Counted from the stretch's first letter, positions 1 to 9,239 are shown. The stretch: DNA of 64,000 bases from Bryobacteraceae bacterium (GCA_030041495.1 JASHNT010000028.1:45812-109811), one strand, 5' to 3'. The notes: generated from the sequence alone by a model not told the origin. Made by a program: numbers and translations.

Positions 1-238
1 CCACCAGGGCGGAATGTTTCGGATCGATCCCGATGGCCAGCAGTACGGCGGCGAGCTCCTCGATTTTCCCGCGCAGCTCCTTGGGATCCTGATACGTCGT
101 GATCGCGTGCAGGTCGACGATGCAGTAGATGCTATCGTAGTCATACTGGATCTTGGCCCAGTTCTTCAACGCGCCAAGATAATTCCCAATATGCGGACTG
201 CCGGTGGGCTGGATTCCGGAGAGGACTCTGGTTTTCAT
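1..238 (-). CDS. trpS: Tryptophan--tRNA ligase, N-terminal part (runs off the left edge)
   Basis: Class I aminoacyl-tRNA synthetase that charges tRNA-Trp in the cytoplasm. The reverse strand reads MKTRVLSGIQPTG, then HIGNYLGALKNW and IVDLHAITTYQDP. This is the TrpS N-terminus with the HIGH-type ATP signature (HIGN) about 18 residues in; about 79 residues are visible. The start at 238 matches the usual TrpS N-terminus. An in-frame ATG at 262 would add eight residues, and neither start has a clear ribosome binding site. The gene is divergent from the methyltransferase on the right, with only about 46 bp between start codons. Confidence 0.93.
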   Translation of the reverse strand, partial: MKTRVLSGIQPTGSPHIGNYLGALKNWAKIQYDYDSIYCIVDLHAITTYQDPKELRGKIEELAAVLLAIGIDPKHSALV

Positions 239-284
239 TCGGGTGTCAAGGAGAACTTCCATCGTAAACGAAGTCAGCCACGAA

Positions 285-1427
285 GTGAGCATTGAAAAGT
301 GGGTTTATGGAGGCTCCGGCCTGGCGCGAATCGAAGGCCGAGTGGTGCTGGCTCCGTTCGTGATGCCCGGAGAAAAAGTCTGTCTCGAGACTACTGAGGG
401 CACCAACGCAAGGTTGCTCGAAGTGCTGGAGCCTGCGCCGGAGCGCGTCTCGCCTCCGTGCCCGGTCTTCGCCCGCTGCGGCGGCTGCCATTACCAGCAC
501 GCGCCTTACGAATTCCAACTCGCACGCAAGGTCGAGATCCTGCGCGAGCAACTGCGCCGCGTCGGCAAGATCGATTACGCCGGCGAAATCGGCGTCGTAA
601 GTGGACCGGCCTACGGATATCGCAACCGCGTGCAAGTGCATATCGAGAATCGCAAGCTAGGGTATCTTGCCGCACGCTCGCACCAGCTGGTTGCGCTGAC
701 CGAAGATTGCCCCATCGCTTCGCCCCGCATCAATCAAGCCCTCGAAGCGATGCGCGAACGATTGAACGACGCCCGCTTCCCGCGCTTCTTGCGGTCGCTG
801 GAATTATTCACCAACGAGAACGATGTGCAAGTGAACGTTATCGAATCTGCGCAGCCCCTGCGCAAGGACTTTTTCGAGTGGTGTGAATCTGTCGCGGCCC
901 TCGATTATCCGACTGTATTGGGAACCTTTCGCGTCAGCCCGCGGTCGTTTTTTCAAGTGAACCGCTTTCTGATCGAGAAGCTGGTGGAGACGGCTCTTGC
1001 CGGGGCGGAGGGCGATTCGGCGCTGGACCTCTACGCGGGCGCAGGCTTGTTCGCGGTGCCGCTGGCGCGCCGGTTCACCTCGATCACGGCTGTCGAAGCC
1101 GGATCCAGCGCGGCGCGCGATCTGGTGCATAACGCCTCGGGAACCTCCCTTCAAGTGGAGCATTCCCGCGTCGAAGATTTTCTGGCGCGCCTGGAATCGG
1201 CGCCGGATTTCGTCCTCGCCGACCCGCCGCGTGCGGGCCTCGGCAAGGAGGTGGTGGCGCACTTGAACCGTTTGGCGCCGAAACAAATCACTATTGTTTC
1301 GTGCGATCCGGCCACGCTGGCCCGCGACTTGGCGGCGCTCACGGGATATTCGATCCACGGCGTTACGCTGGTGGATCTATTCCCGCAGACCTACCACCTG
1401 GAGACGGCCGTTCGCCTGCGTCGCTAA
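285..1427 (+). CDS. 23S rRNA/tRNA (uracil-C5)-methyltransferase, RlmD/RumA-like
   Basis: SAM-dependent RNA m5U methyltransferase. A TRAM-like domain lies at about residues 1-50. Four cysteines fit the RumA iron-sulfur cluster (C59, C65 and C68 in CPVFARCGGC, and C142). The SAM-binding motif DLYAGAGLFAVPLA, DPPRAGLG and the catalytic-cysteine motif VSCDPATLARDL follow in the expected order. The 380-residue length is normal. The GTG at 285 was chosen because the TRAM homology begins there (SIEKWVYGGSGLARIEG); the open frame extends upstream to 204 but would overlap trpS. Whether the target is RlmD (U1939), RlmC or TrmA-like cannot be told from the sequence, so no symbol is given. Confidence 0.9.
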   Translation: MSIEKWVYGGSGLARIEGRVVLAPFVMPGEKVCLETTEGTNARLLEVLEPAPERVSPPCPVFARCGGCHYQHAPYEFQLARKVEILREQLRRVGKIDYAGEIGVVSGPAYGYRNRVQVHIENRKLGYLAARSHQLVALTEDCPIASPRINQALEAMRERLNDARFPRFLRSLELFTNENDVQVNVIESAQPLRKDFFEWCESVAALDYPTVLGTFRVSPRSFFQVNRFLIEKLVETALAGAEGDSALDLYAGAGLFAVPLARRFTSITAVEAGSSAARDLVHNASGTSLQVEHSRVEDFLARLESAPDFVLADPPRAGLGKEVVAHLNRLAPKQITIVSCDPATLARDLAALTGYSIHGVTLVDLFPQTYHLETAVRLRR

Positions 1428-1486
1428 ACCACTAAAACCACGTGAAAACCCCATAAATTAAAGCCTTCTAATGGCGCTGCCGATAC

Positions 1487-1503
1487 ATATCGTGATACGA
1501 TAT
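1487..1503. promoter_or_regulatory. Inverted repeat, likely operator of the MarR regulator
   Basis: A perfect 7-bp inverted repeat with a 3-nt spacer (ATATCGT-GAT-ACGATAT) lies just before the GTG start of the MarR gene. MarR-family dimers bind such palindromes, so autoregulation of the regulator and the ClC gene is plausible. This is inference from position and symmetry. Confidence 0.5.
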
Positions 1504-1509
1504 AAAAAG

Positions 1510-1944
1510 GTGAGGAATGCCTCGCAACCGGTCTCACAGCGGCAGATTCGCGCTCTGGCCGAGTTCCGGCACCAGCTTCGCCGTTTCCTGCATTTCAGTG
1601 AGGACGCGGCGAAAAACGCGGGAGTGGAGGCCCAGCAGCATCAATTGATGCTGGCGATTAAGGCCGTCGAGCCGGAAGCGGCCGGCATCGGATATCTCGC
1701 GGATCGTTTGATGCTGCGCCACCATAGCGCCGTGGGCCTGGTAGACCGGACAGAGCACGCGGGCTTGGTCAAGCGAGTCCGTTCCGCGGCCGACCGCCGC
1801 AGCGCGCAGGCCATTCTCACTCCGAAGGGAGCCATGATTCTGAAGAAGCTTTCTCTGCACCACCGTCAGGAGCTCAAATCCGCGGCGCCGGCGCTCATCG
1901 AGAACCTCACCACAATTCTGCACGATACGGAGTCTGAACTTTGA
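1510..1944 (+). CDS. MarR family transcriptional regulator
   Basis: Small winged-helix DNA-binding protein. Visible are the helical N-terminus (ALAEFRHQLRRFLHFSEDAA), a recognition-helix region (YLADRLMLRHHSAVGLVDR) and the wing (GLVKRVRSAADRRSAQAILT), in MarR order. The length of about 144 residues is typical. The GTG at 1510 puts the inverted repeat upstream of the gene. An in-frame ATG at 1471 is the alternative and would put the repeat inside the coding region. The stop overlaps the TTG start of the ClC gene, so the two are probably translationally coupled. Confidence 0.85.
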   Translation: MRNASQPVSQRQIRALAEFRHQLRRFLHFSEDAAKNAGVEAQQHQLMLAIKAVEPEAAGIGYLADRLMLRHHSAVGLVDRTEHAGLVKRVRSAADRRSAQAILTPKGAMILKKLSLHHRQELKSAAPALIENLTTILHDTESEL

Positions 1945-3770
1945 AAGAAGAGCAAGGCGGCCTGAAAGCGCTTGGCGATTTTACAACCACGCCGCGAGTT
2001 CTATGGGTGTCGGCACTGGCGCTGGGCATCGGCATCATCAGCGCGTACGTGGCGCTGGCGTTATTGCGGTTGATCGGGATGTTCACCAACCTGTTCTATT
2101 ACCACCGCTGGGGAACCACGCTGGTTTCGCCCGCCGGTCATAATTTGGGCTACTGGGCGGTGCTGGTCCCGATCGTGGGCGGACTGATCGTAGGCCTGAT
2201 GGCGCGCTATGGGTCTGAGCGCATCCGCGGCCACGGCATTCCCGAAGCCATCGAAGCGATTCTGATGAAAGGCAGCCGCGTGGAGCCGCGCGTGGCGATT
2301 TTCAAACCGCTTTCCTCGGCGATCTCCATCGGCTCCGGCGGTCCTTTCGGCGCCGAGGGTCCGATCATCATGACGGGCGGCGCATGCGGCTCCATCATCG
2401 CGCAGTTATTTCATCTGACTGCGTCGGAGCGGAAAACGCTGCTGGTGGCCGGAGCCGCGGCGGGCATGTCCGCGACCTTCGCGGCTCCGCTTGCCTCCGT
2501 GCTGCTGGCGGTGGAGCTGCTCCTGTTCGAATGGAAACCGCGCAGCTTCATTCCCACTGCAGTCGCATCCGTGACGGCAGCGGCGGCGCGGCGCTATTTA
2601 CTGGGCTTCGGCCCTCTGTTCCCGGTTCCGCAGCATTCGCTGCAAATCGGACCCAAGGGCTTGCTGGCCTGCGTCTTGGTGGGTTTACTCGCCGGGGTGC
2701 TGTCCGCTATCGTCACCCAAGCCGTTTACGCCTCCGAGGACGCCTTCGCCAAACTTCCGATTCACTGGATGTGGTGGCCCCTGATCGGGGGGCTTGCCAT
2801 CGGCGTCGGCGGACTCATCTTCCCCGAGGCCCTGGGCGTCGGCTACGACATGATCGGCACCATGCTGCAGCACCAATTGCCGGTGCGGATGCTGGCCGGG
2901 ATTCTGCTGGTCAAATCCGCGATTTGGGCGATCTCACTTGGTTCCGGCACCTCCGGCGGTGTGTTGGCTCCCCTGCTGATGATGGGCGGAGCGTTGGGCG
3001 CGAGCCTGTCGCCGGTCCTGCCCAATGAAGGCGCTGGATTCTGGGCCTTGGTGGGAATGGGCGCGGTCCTCGGCAGCACCATGGGTTCGCCGTTCACCGG
3101 CGTCGTGTTCATGATCGAGGTCACGCACGACGTCAACATGATTCTGCCGCTGCTCACCACCGTGCTGGTTGCGCACACTTTCACCGTCCTGGTGTTGAAG
3201 CGCTCGATTCTCACCGAGAAGATCAGCCGCCACGGTTATCATCTCACTCGCGAATACTCCTTCGATCCTCTCGAAATCCTCTTCGTCAGGGAAGTCATGC
3301 GAACCAATGTGGTCGCGATCCCGGAGAATGCGGAGCATGAAGGTCTCTCTCACAGCGTTTCCAAGAATCGCCAGCGCGGGCAAAGCCTGTACCCGGTCGT
3401 GGATGACGATTTGCGCGTCACCGGCGTAGTCACCGGGCGGCATCTCAAGGAGTTTCTGGATGCTCCCAATGGGGCCGGCGGAAAAGGCGAGGGAGGCAAG
3501 CCTCTACTGGAGCGCAACCCCATCGTCGCCTATCCCGATGAGCCACTCCGCGCTGTCGTCTACCGCATGGCGGAGACCGGCCGAACGCGATTCCCGGTTG
3601 TCGATCGCACCGATTCCAGAAAGCTGGTCGGCATGATCTCTCTGCGTGATCTCCTGCACGCCCGCGTGCGCGCCATGGAAGAAGAGCGCAAGCGCGAGCG
3701 GGTTTTGCGCATTCGCCTGCCCGGAGCCCCTGGAGCACCCGTATCGAGCGGCCGAGGTTTGGGATCATGA
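1941..3770 (+). CDS. ClC-family chloride channel or Cl-/H+ antiporter with C-terminal CBS pair
   Basis: Inner-membrane ClC transporter of 609 residues. The ClC core (about 20-430) contains GHGIPEA, GSGGPFGAEGP (gating glutamate at E139) and GSGTSGGVLAP. A glutamate at position 192 corresponds to the internal proton glutamate of antiporters, which favours Cl-/H+ exchange. The filter motif is GAEGP, whereas many members have GREGP. Two CBS domains follow (about 450-590: VREVMRTNVVAIP and FPVVDRTDSRKLVGMISLRDLL), probably a nucleotide-sensing regulatory module. The TTG start at 1941 overlaps the marR stop. Control by the MarR protein is inferred from the operon. Confidence 0.93.
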   Translation: MKEEQGGLKALGDFTTTPRVLWVSALALGIGIISAYVALALLRLIGMFTNLFYYHRWGTTLVSPAGHNLGYWAVLVPIVGGLIVGLMARYGSERIRGHGIPEAIEAILMKGSRVEPRVAIFKPLSSAISIGSGGPFGAEGPIIMTGGACGSIIAQLFHLTASERKTLLVAGAAAGMSATFAAPLASVLLAVELLLFEWKPRSFIPTAVASVTAAAARRYLLGFGPLFPVPQHSLQIGPKGLLACVLVGLLAGVLSAIVTQAVYASEDAFAKLPIHWMWWPLIGGLAIGVGGLIFPEALGVGYDMIGTMLQHQLPVRMLAGILLVKSAIWAISLGSGTSGGVLAPLLMMGGALGASLSPVLPNEGAGFWALVGMGAVLGSTMGSPFTGVVFMIEVTHDVNMILPLLTTVLVAHTFTVLVLKRSILTEKISRHGYHLTREYSFDPLEILFVREVMRTNVVAIPENAEHEGLSHSVSKNRQRGQSLYPVVDDDLRVTGVVTGRHLKEFLDAPNGAGGKGEGGKPLLERNPIVAYPDEPLRAVVYRMAETGRTRFPVVDRTDSRKLVGMISLRDLLHARVRAMEEERKRERVLRIRLPGAPGAPVSSGRGLGS

Positions 3771-3776
3771 GCATAT

Positions 3777-4856
3777 ATGTGGGGTGCGTTGCTCTCGATT
3801 CTGCTCGGGAACGCGCTGGCCTTCGCCGGTGAAGTTTCTTTTGCGTCCGGGATCGATTTGGCCGGGTCGGCGCGCATCGAAGGCGATGCTCTTCGCCTGA
3901 CCGGCGCCGAAAAGCATCTGGCGGGAGCCGCATGGCTGCGGGACAAGCAGACCGCCGCCGGCGGATTCGAAACCGAGTTCACGTTTCGCCTGACCGAGCC
4001 CGGAGGCCTGGGCGGAGGCGCCGACGGATTCGCATTTGTGCTTCAGAACAGCGGGCCTGAGGCGGTCGGAGGCACAGGGTCGGGCGGAGGCTTTGCCCTG
4101 GGCAACGACGCCGCGTACGGGGGCCCGTCCGAAGCCATTCCGCAAAGCATCGCTGTGTTCTTCGACACCTTCCGCAACCAGGAGATCGGTGACCCTTCGA
4201 ATAACTTCGTCACGGTTTGTACCGCCGGAACTCCTAAAGAGGTACGCTGGCCGCCGCCGCGGTTGGCGTCGTCGAAGAAACTCCGGGTGAACTTGAAGGA
4301 CCGTAAACCGCATATGGCGCGGATCAGCTTTCAGCCTCCGGCGCTGACCGTGTATCTGGATGGAAAACGCGTGCTGGCAACCGCCGTCGACCTGGCCAGC
4401 GTAATCGGCTCCGATGGGGGCGCGTGGGTGGGCTTCACGGCCTCAACCGGCGAGGGCTTCGAGAATCACGACATCCTGAGCTGGTCGTTCACACGCGGAA
4501 GCGACATTTCTTCGAACATCTCATATCTCAAGTCGGCGTGTCTTCCGGATCGCAATCTGTGCACTCCGGAACAAGCCACGGTGGCGCAAACCGGGCCGGG
4601 CATGTTTCACATCGTGCTGCCGGGGAATCTGGAATGGGGCGCAAGCATCCCGAATCTGGGCGTGCGGCCCGTGACCATCCTGAACGCGCACGGCAACGTG
4701 TGCCAGGACGTCGCGACTCGCGGCGCCGATGGCTGCGCCGGACCCAGCGCCCTAATCCAGCGCACCCGCGACGGGCTCACGTCATTCAGCATCCGGGTGC
4801 CGGGCGACGCGCGCACCGCCGAAGGCTACTTCGAATTCGACGCTAGGATCCAATAA
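3777..4856 (+). CDS. Secreted L-type (legume-like) lectin domain protein
   Basis: The 359-residue protein has an N-terminal signal peptide (LLSILLGNALAFAG). An L-type lectin fold follows at about 20-240: ADGFAFVLQ, SIAVFFDTFRN and WVGFTASTGEGFENHDILSWSF match the metal- and sugar-binding strands of bacterial legume-type lectins. The C-terminal 120 residues are Cys-containing and unassigned. It lies 6 bp after the ClC gene, so co-transcription is likely. It probably binds carbohydrate at or outside the envelope; the ligand is unknown. Confidence 0.8.
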   Translation: MWGALLSILLGNALAFAGEVSFASGIDLAGSARIEGDALRLTGAEKHLAGAAWLRDKQTAAGGFETEFTFRLTEPGGLGGGADGFAFVLQNSGPEAVGGTGSGGGFALGNDAAYGGPSEAIPQSIAVFFDTFRNQEIGDPSNNFVTVCTAGTPKEVRWPPPRLASSKKLRVNLKDRKPHMARISFQPPALTVYLDGKRVLATAVDLASVIGSDGGAWVGFTASTGEGFENHDILSWSFTRGSDISSNISYLKSACLPDRNLCTPEQATVAQTGPGMFHIVLPGNLEWGASIPNLGVRPVTILNAHGNVCQDVATRGADGCAGPSALIQRTRDGLTSFSIRVPGDARTAEGYFEFDARIQ

Positions 4857-4874
4857 AACGCTACCCTACGCTTT

Positions 4875-4892
4875 AGGAGGATCGCAGCCATC
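4875..4892 (+). promoter_or_regulatory. Strong ribosome binding site ahead of a possible ATC start
   Basis: AGGAGG at 4875-4880 is one of the strongest Shine-Dalgarno matches in the window. No ATG, GTG or TTG follows at suitable spacing. Nine bases after it an in-frame ATC at 4890 opens a reading frame that runs straight into the RMD1-like gene; the first conventional start is GTG at 4929, 48 bases from the SD. See the corresponding finding. Confidence 0.45.
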
Positions 4893-4928
4893 AACCCTTC
4901 GCACGCGCCCCTAAAAGGCTCTTTTTAC

Positions 4929-5987
4929 GTGCTGGTGCTGTACGACGTAGCCGAGCAGATCGACCTGGCGCGGCTGCGCGAAATCGTGGGCGCGGAGCCG
5001 CGCCGTGAGCCGAGCTTCAAGCATCGCGCACCGGACTACGTGCGCTTTGAGCCGGCGCCGGTGGTGGATTACACCGGATCCATTTCGCTGGCCAGCGGCG
5101 ACCCGTTCGAAAGCCGCGTCAAGTATTTCGATTACGGCGTGATCTGCGTCGAGCTGGAGTTTCCTTTCGAGGCCAACTGGGAGGGACTGACGAGCCTCTC
5201 CAGCCGCTTGACGGCCGCTCCGGAAATCGAGGGGCGCACGCAGGAGCTGGCCAAAACCCAACTCGATCGCGTGAAGGATGCCCTGGTTCAGCCCTACGCT
5301 TCCTGGCTCAGCGAAGACTACTATGTGATCCACATCACCGAGGCTCCCGATGAAACCGGCTCGCCGCTCTCGGCTGAGGGGATGTTAACTCGCCGTGGCG
5401 GGGAGCTCGCGCAGATCATTCGCGGCGAATCCAACCCGCTCTCCGGCGCCGAGCGCGAGGAAGCTCTGCAGCCACGGATTTCTTACTACCCGAACGATCT
5501 GCTGGTGGCCGGCTGGGTGGCCGCGCTGGTCTACGACACGCCGGAAAACGCCGCCGCGATCGTGCAGTTGCTGGAGTACGCGAACTCCCAGTTGCTGGAG
5601 TATCGCCACTACGACGAACTTTTGACGCGCGTGCTCAAGTCCGCTTACGAAATGGTGGAGCACCGTGGACTTCCGGTGGTGCGCCATTGGAGAATGGCCA
5701 AGCAAGCCCAGAGGCTGAACGCTTTGCGCCTGGACATCACGGAGCTGACCGAGCGCACCGACAACGCCATCAAATTCCTCAGCGACATGTATTACGCGCG
5801 GGCTTATCGCATGGCCTCATCGAGAGTGGGCGTCAGCGATTACCGCAACCTGGTGGATCAGAAGCTAGGCACCGCCCGCGAGCTGTACGAGTTCATGACC
5901 AACGAATATCACCAGGCTCGCGGTTTCGTTTTAGAGGTGCTGGTAGTGGCGATCCTGGTCATCGAACTGGTGAAAGTGTTCCACTGA
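4929..5987 (+). CDS. RMD1/Sif2 (DUF155)-like membrane-anchored protein
   Basis: 352 residues. The N-terminal half is mixed alpha/beta (YFDYGVICVELEF); the second half is helical (LEYANSQLLEYRHYDELL); one transmembrane helix sits at the extreme C-terminus (FVLEVLVVAILVIELVKVF). This resembles the RMD1/Sif2/DUF155 family, whose bacterial function is unknown. The start is uncertain. GTG 4929 is the first conventional start, but residues GSFY just upstream look like part of the domain, and a strong SD precedes an in-frame ATC at 4890. It is last in the marR-ClC-lectin run. Its stop is only 6 bp from the convergent receptor gene. Confidence 0.6.
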   Translation: MLVLYDVAEQIDLARLREIVGAEPRREPSFKHRAPDYVRFEPAPVVDYTGSISLASGDPFESRVKYFDYGVICVELEFPFEANWEGLTSLSSRLTAAPEIEGRTQELAKTQLDRVKDALVQPYASWLSEDYYVIHITEAPDETGSPLSAEGMLTRRGGELAQIIRGESNPLSGAEREEALQPRISYYPNDLLVAGWVAALVYDTPENAAAIVQLLEYANSQLLEYRHYDELLTRVLKSAYEMVEHRGLPVVRHWRMAKQAQRLNALRLDITELTERTDNAIKFLSDMYYARAYRMASSRVGVSDYRNLVDQKLGTARELYEFMTNEYHQARGFVLEVLVVAILVIELVKVFH

Positions 5988-5993
5988 CTGCGC

Positions 5994-8900
5994 CTACCAC
6001 AGCAGCTTCAAGGCGAGCTGAATCTGCCGTGAGGTGGTAGAGGTGCTGGTGATCACCCCGGCGGTGGGCGAAACAGCGGGCGTGAACGTCACCGGGTTCG
6101 GCGAATTGAAATTGGGGTGATTCAGAATATTGAAGAACTCCGCGCGGAACTGGAGATTCATTTTCTCACCCAGGCGGGTCATCTTGTCCGCCGAGAAATC
6201 CCAGGTTGCCAGTCCCGGCCCGATCAGCGTGTCGCGGCCGAGATTGCCCCAGAAGCCGCTGTTGTTGGGCGGCGCGAGAAACGCGGCAGGATTGAACCAT
6301 TCGTTGGGCGAGCCGATGATCACGTTACCGGTGAAGTCCGGATTCACAAAGGGGCGCACCGGATTTTTGGTATCGCCGCTGTTGGACGGGTTGTAGCTGA
6401 GCTGCGGCGTGAACGGAAAGCCGCTTTGCAGCGTCACGATGGAGCCCACGCTCCAGCCGCCGGCAAGCCGGTTCCTCCACGCCGGAAGCTGATACAACAC
6501 GCTGATCACAGCGGCGTTACGCACGTCGAAATTCGCCAAGCCCCAGTCTGCCTTTAAATCGAAAGGATTCGACACCAGCGCCGGTTCATTGCCGGATGTG
6601 GTCGAGTTGAGCGAATCACCGTCATCAAGAGTCTTAGACCAGGTGTACACGCCGCGGACCGTGAACCCCTGCTCAAAACGATGGTTCACGTCGAGCTGGA
6701 GTGCGTTGTAAGAGCTGTCGCCTTCCGAAAAATAAGTCCACGTGGGTCCGAGTGAGGGCGTGGGCTTGGTGGAGGTCGGATTGTAATAGGCCCCGGCAGG
6801 AACGGGCGATCCGGCCAGAGGCGCGGGAAAATTCGAGGGATAAACAGCGGGACACGGCGATGCCGGACACACTACCGGAAACGGCTCATTCGCGTCCACG
6901 CCCACCAGCTCGTGATATCCGTGCGAGCCCACGTAGCCGATGGTGAACGCAGTGTTCGCCGTAATCTCCTGTTCGACGCGGAGGGACCATGAGATCAGAG
7001 TGGGCGTATCGAGGTTTGGTTGCACCCCTCCCGGCACCAGTTTGGCCGCCGCCGGAACAGGAGCCGATTGAAGCAGCGGGAATTGTGAGACGTTGGTGTT
7101 CGCCAGGCTGTAGGTCGGATTGAAAGGCGCGTTCTGATCCGTGCGGTAACCGAGGGCGTCCTGGAGGTCGTTGTACATGCCGAACCCCCCGCGCACGACG
7201 GTTTTGTGCGGGCCGGTAGTGGGGCTCCAGGCAATGCCGAGCCTCGGCTGAGGAAGGAATTTCGCGTTGTTGACGGCGAACGCCGAAGACCCGATCGTGG
7301 GTGTGGCGTTGATGACGCCGTTGGTGAATCCATACGTCGACGCGCGGCCGTGAGCCTCATTCCAGCCCGTGTCGAACTCCTGCCGGTACCCCAGCGTCAC
7401 CATCAGCTTGGGGCTCAAGCGCATCGCGTCCTGGACGAAAAACGCCCCGTACGTGGATCTCCAGCCCAGCGGCGTCGGCGTTGGATCGTATACCAACGTG
7501 CCCACTCCCTGCAGGAACGTCTGCAGGCTGGTAAACGTGTCCTGGCCATATTGGCTCAAGGCGAGCAATTCATTCGATTCCAGTCTCTGGAACCACACGC
7601 CGGCGCTCAACTGGTGAACGCCCTTGGTGATTGAGACTGTGTCCTCATACGTGTAAATATTCCGGTCCACGCGCAGATTGCTTCCGTTATTCGCGCCAGC
7701 CAGGCTGATCGCCGCGGCGGGGTTCGAGGCCGAGCTTCCACCCACGTTCAACGCTCCCAGCGGATCGCCGGACAGGAAACCGGGGAGACTCGCCGCCGGA
7801 CTTCCCGGAGTTGGCTCACCGGTGAAGAAGTAACCCGCCCGCGAATACCCAAATGTCGCCGAGTTCAAAACCGTGGGAGAAAACACGTGCGACTCATTCA
7901 AGCTCGCCACCTGCTCGCGTAAGCTCTCCACATCGGTACTGTATTCATTGGTGCTGGTTGGCGTGTAGCTGGAGCTGTCATCGATCGTGTAATTGCCGCT
8001 CAGCCAATCCTTGTCCGAAAAAACGTGATCCAGCCGGGTGGTCCCGAAATCGTCGCGGATGGTTTGCAACGGATTGTTGAATGCCTCGGCGATTCCTCCG
8101 AAATCGGGCGCACCCGGCGTGGGAGCGGGCCATGCATTGATCAGCGGCGACACCCCAACGAACGAAACTCCTGACGCGGGGCAGGGACTCGGCGTAGGAG
8201 TAATCAGCGAGCACGGCAGATATCCCGCACGAGCGTTGTTATCCGGAACCAGGTCCACACCCGCTTGGTGCAGATGTTGGTCGAAGTGCTCCCAGTTCCC
8301 AAACAAGAAGGTTTTGTCCTTTTTGATTGGTCCGCCCAGCGCCGCGCCAAACTGATTGCGCTGGAATCCGGGAACCGACGAACCATTAAAAAAGTTCCGC
8401 GCGTCCATGGCGCTGTTGCGCAGGAACTCGTACAGAGAGCCGTGAAACTCGTTGCCGCCGGAGCGCGTGACCATCACTACCTGCGCGCCGGGGTGCTTGC
8501 CGTACTCCGCTCCGTAGGAATCGCGCAGCAAGTTGAATTCGGCCACGGCGTCCACGCCCAGCAGTTGCTGGCTGACTCCGCCCGGCTGCATGTTGTTTTC
8601 AGCCGCTCCGGTGAATTCCACGCCGTTCAGCAAATACAGATTCTGTTGCGGACGATTGCCCGAAACCGCGAAATTATTCCCGTTGGTGGAGTTGGAAACC
8701 CCCACGCCGCCGGTTTTCTCCCAAGTGAAGTTGACCACGCCCGGATTCAGCGTCATCAATTCGTCGAAACTCCGCCCATTTAATGGAAGATCGCGGATTT
8801 GCTCGCCGCCCACCAAGCCGGAGATATCGGAGGTATTGGCTTCCACCAGCGGCGCGTCTCCGGTCACGGTGACCGTCTGGCTGGATTGGCCGACGGTCAG

Positions 8901-9239
8901 CTTGAAATCCACGGCCGCATCCTCACCTACCACCAAATCGATTCCCGTGCGCACTTCGTCCGTGAATCCGGATTTCGCGGCGCGGATCTGGTACTCGCCT
9001 ACGGGCAGCGAGACCACTTGATACCGGCCCGCTGCGTCGCTCTCTGTGTTGCGAACCGCTCCCGTCCCGGAGTTAGTGACGGTCAACTGGGCGCCGGAGA
9101 TCACGGCTCCCGAGGAATCCGTCACCGTTCCGGAAATCACGGCGGAGGTTTGCGCGCCAAGCGGAGCCGCGCCCAGCCACAACAACGCCAGGAAGACGGC
9201 GAAAGGAAGCAGGAGATGAGAATAACGATTGGTTGTCAT
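5994..9239 (-). CDS. Oar-like TonB-dependent receptor with carboxypeptidase-regulatory N-terminus
   Basis: 1081-residue outer-membrane protein. A signal peptide ends near AQTSA. A carboxypeptidase-regulatory-like beta-sandwich follows (AVISGTVTDSSGAVISGAQL, about 32-115), then a plug region (IRDLPLNGRSFDELMTLNPG; VVMVTRSGGNEFHGSLYEF) and a large beta-barrel ending in the aromatic W expected for Bam-dependent insertion. These are hallmarks of the large receptor family expanded in Acidobacteria, thought to import glycans or other bulky substrates; the substrate cannot be read from sequence. No uptake genes flank it. The start codon is preceded by a -10-like TACAAT but no SD. Confidence 0.92.
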   Translation of the reverse strand: MTTNRYSHLLLPFAVFLALLWLGAAPLGAQTSAVISGTVTDSSGAVISGAQLTVTNSGTGAVRNTESDAAGRYQVVSLPVGEYQIRAAKSGFTDEVRTGIDLVVGEDAAVDFKLTVGQSSQTVTVTGDAPLVEANTSDISGLVGGEQIRDLPLNGRSFDELMTLNPGVVNFTWEKTGGVGVSNSTNGNNFAVSGNRPQQNLYLLNGVEFTGAAENNMQPGGVSQQLLGVDAVAEFNLLRDSYGAEYGKHPGAQVVMVTRSGGNEFHGSLYEFLRNSAMDARNFFNGSSVPGFQRNQFGAALGGPIKKDKTFLFGNWEHFDQHLHQAGVDLVPDNNARAGYLPCSLITPTPSPCPASGVSFVGVSPLINAWPAPTPGAPDFGGIAEAFNNPLQTIRDDFGTTRLDHVFSDKDWLSGNYTIDDSSSYTPTSTNEYSTDVESLREQVASLNESHVFSPTVLNSATFGYSRAGYFFTGEPTPGSPAASLPGFLSGDPLGALNVGGSSASNPAAAISLAGANNGSNLRVDRNIYTYEDTVSITKGVHQLSAGVWFQRLESNELLALSQYGQDTFTSLQTFLQGVGTLVYDPTPTPLGWRSTYGAFFVQDAMRLSPKLMVTLGYRQEFDTGWNEAHGRASTYGFTNGVINATPTIGSSAFAVNNAKFLPQPRLGIAWSPTTGPHKTVVRGGFGMYNDLQDALGYRTDQNAPFNPTYSLANTNVSQFPLLQSAPVPAAAKLVPGGVQPNLDTPTLISWSLRVEQEITANTAFTIGYVGSHGYHELVGVDANEPFPVVCPASPCPAVYPSNFPAPLAGSPVPAGAYYNPTSTKPTPSLGPTWTYFSEGDSSYNALQLDVNHRFEQGFTVRGVYTWSKTLDDGDSLNSTTSGNEPALVSNPFDLKADWGLANFDVRNAAVISVLYQLPAWRNRLAGGWSVGSIVTLQSGFPFTPQLSYNPSNSGDTKNPVRPFVNPDFTGNVIIGSPNEWFNPAAFLAPPNNSGFWGNLGRDTLIGPGLATWDFSADKMTRLGEKMNLQFRAEFFNILNHPNFNSPNPVTFTPAVSPTAGVITSTSTTSRQIQLALKLLW

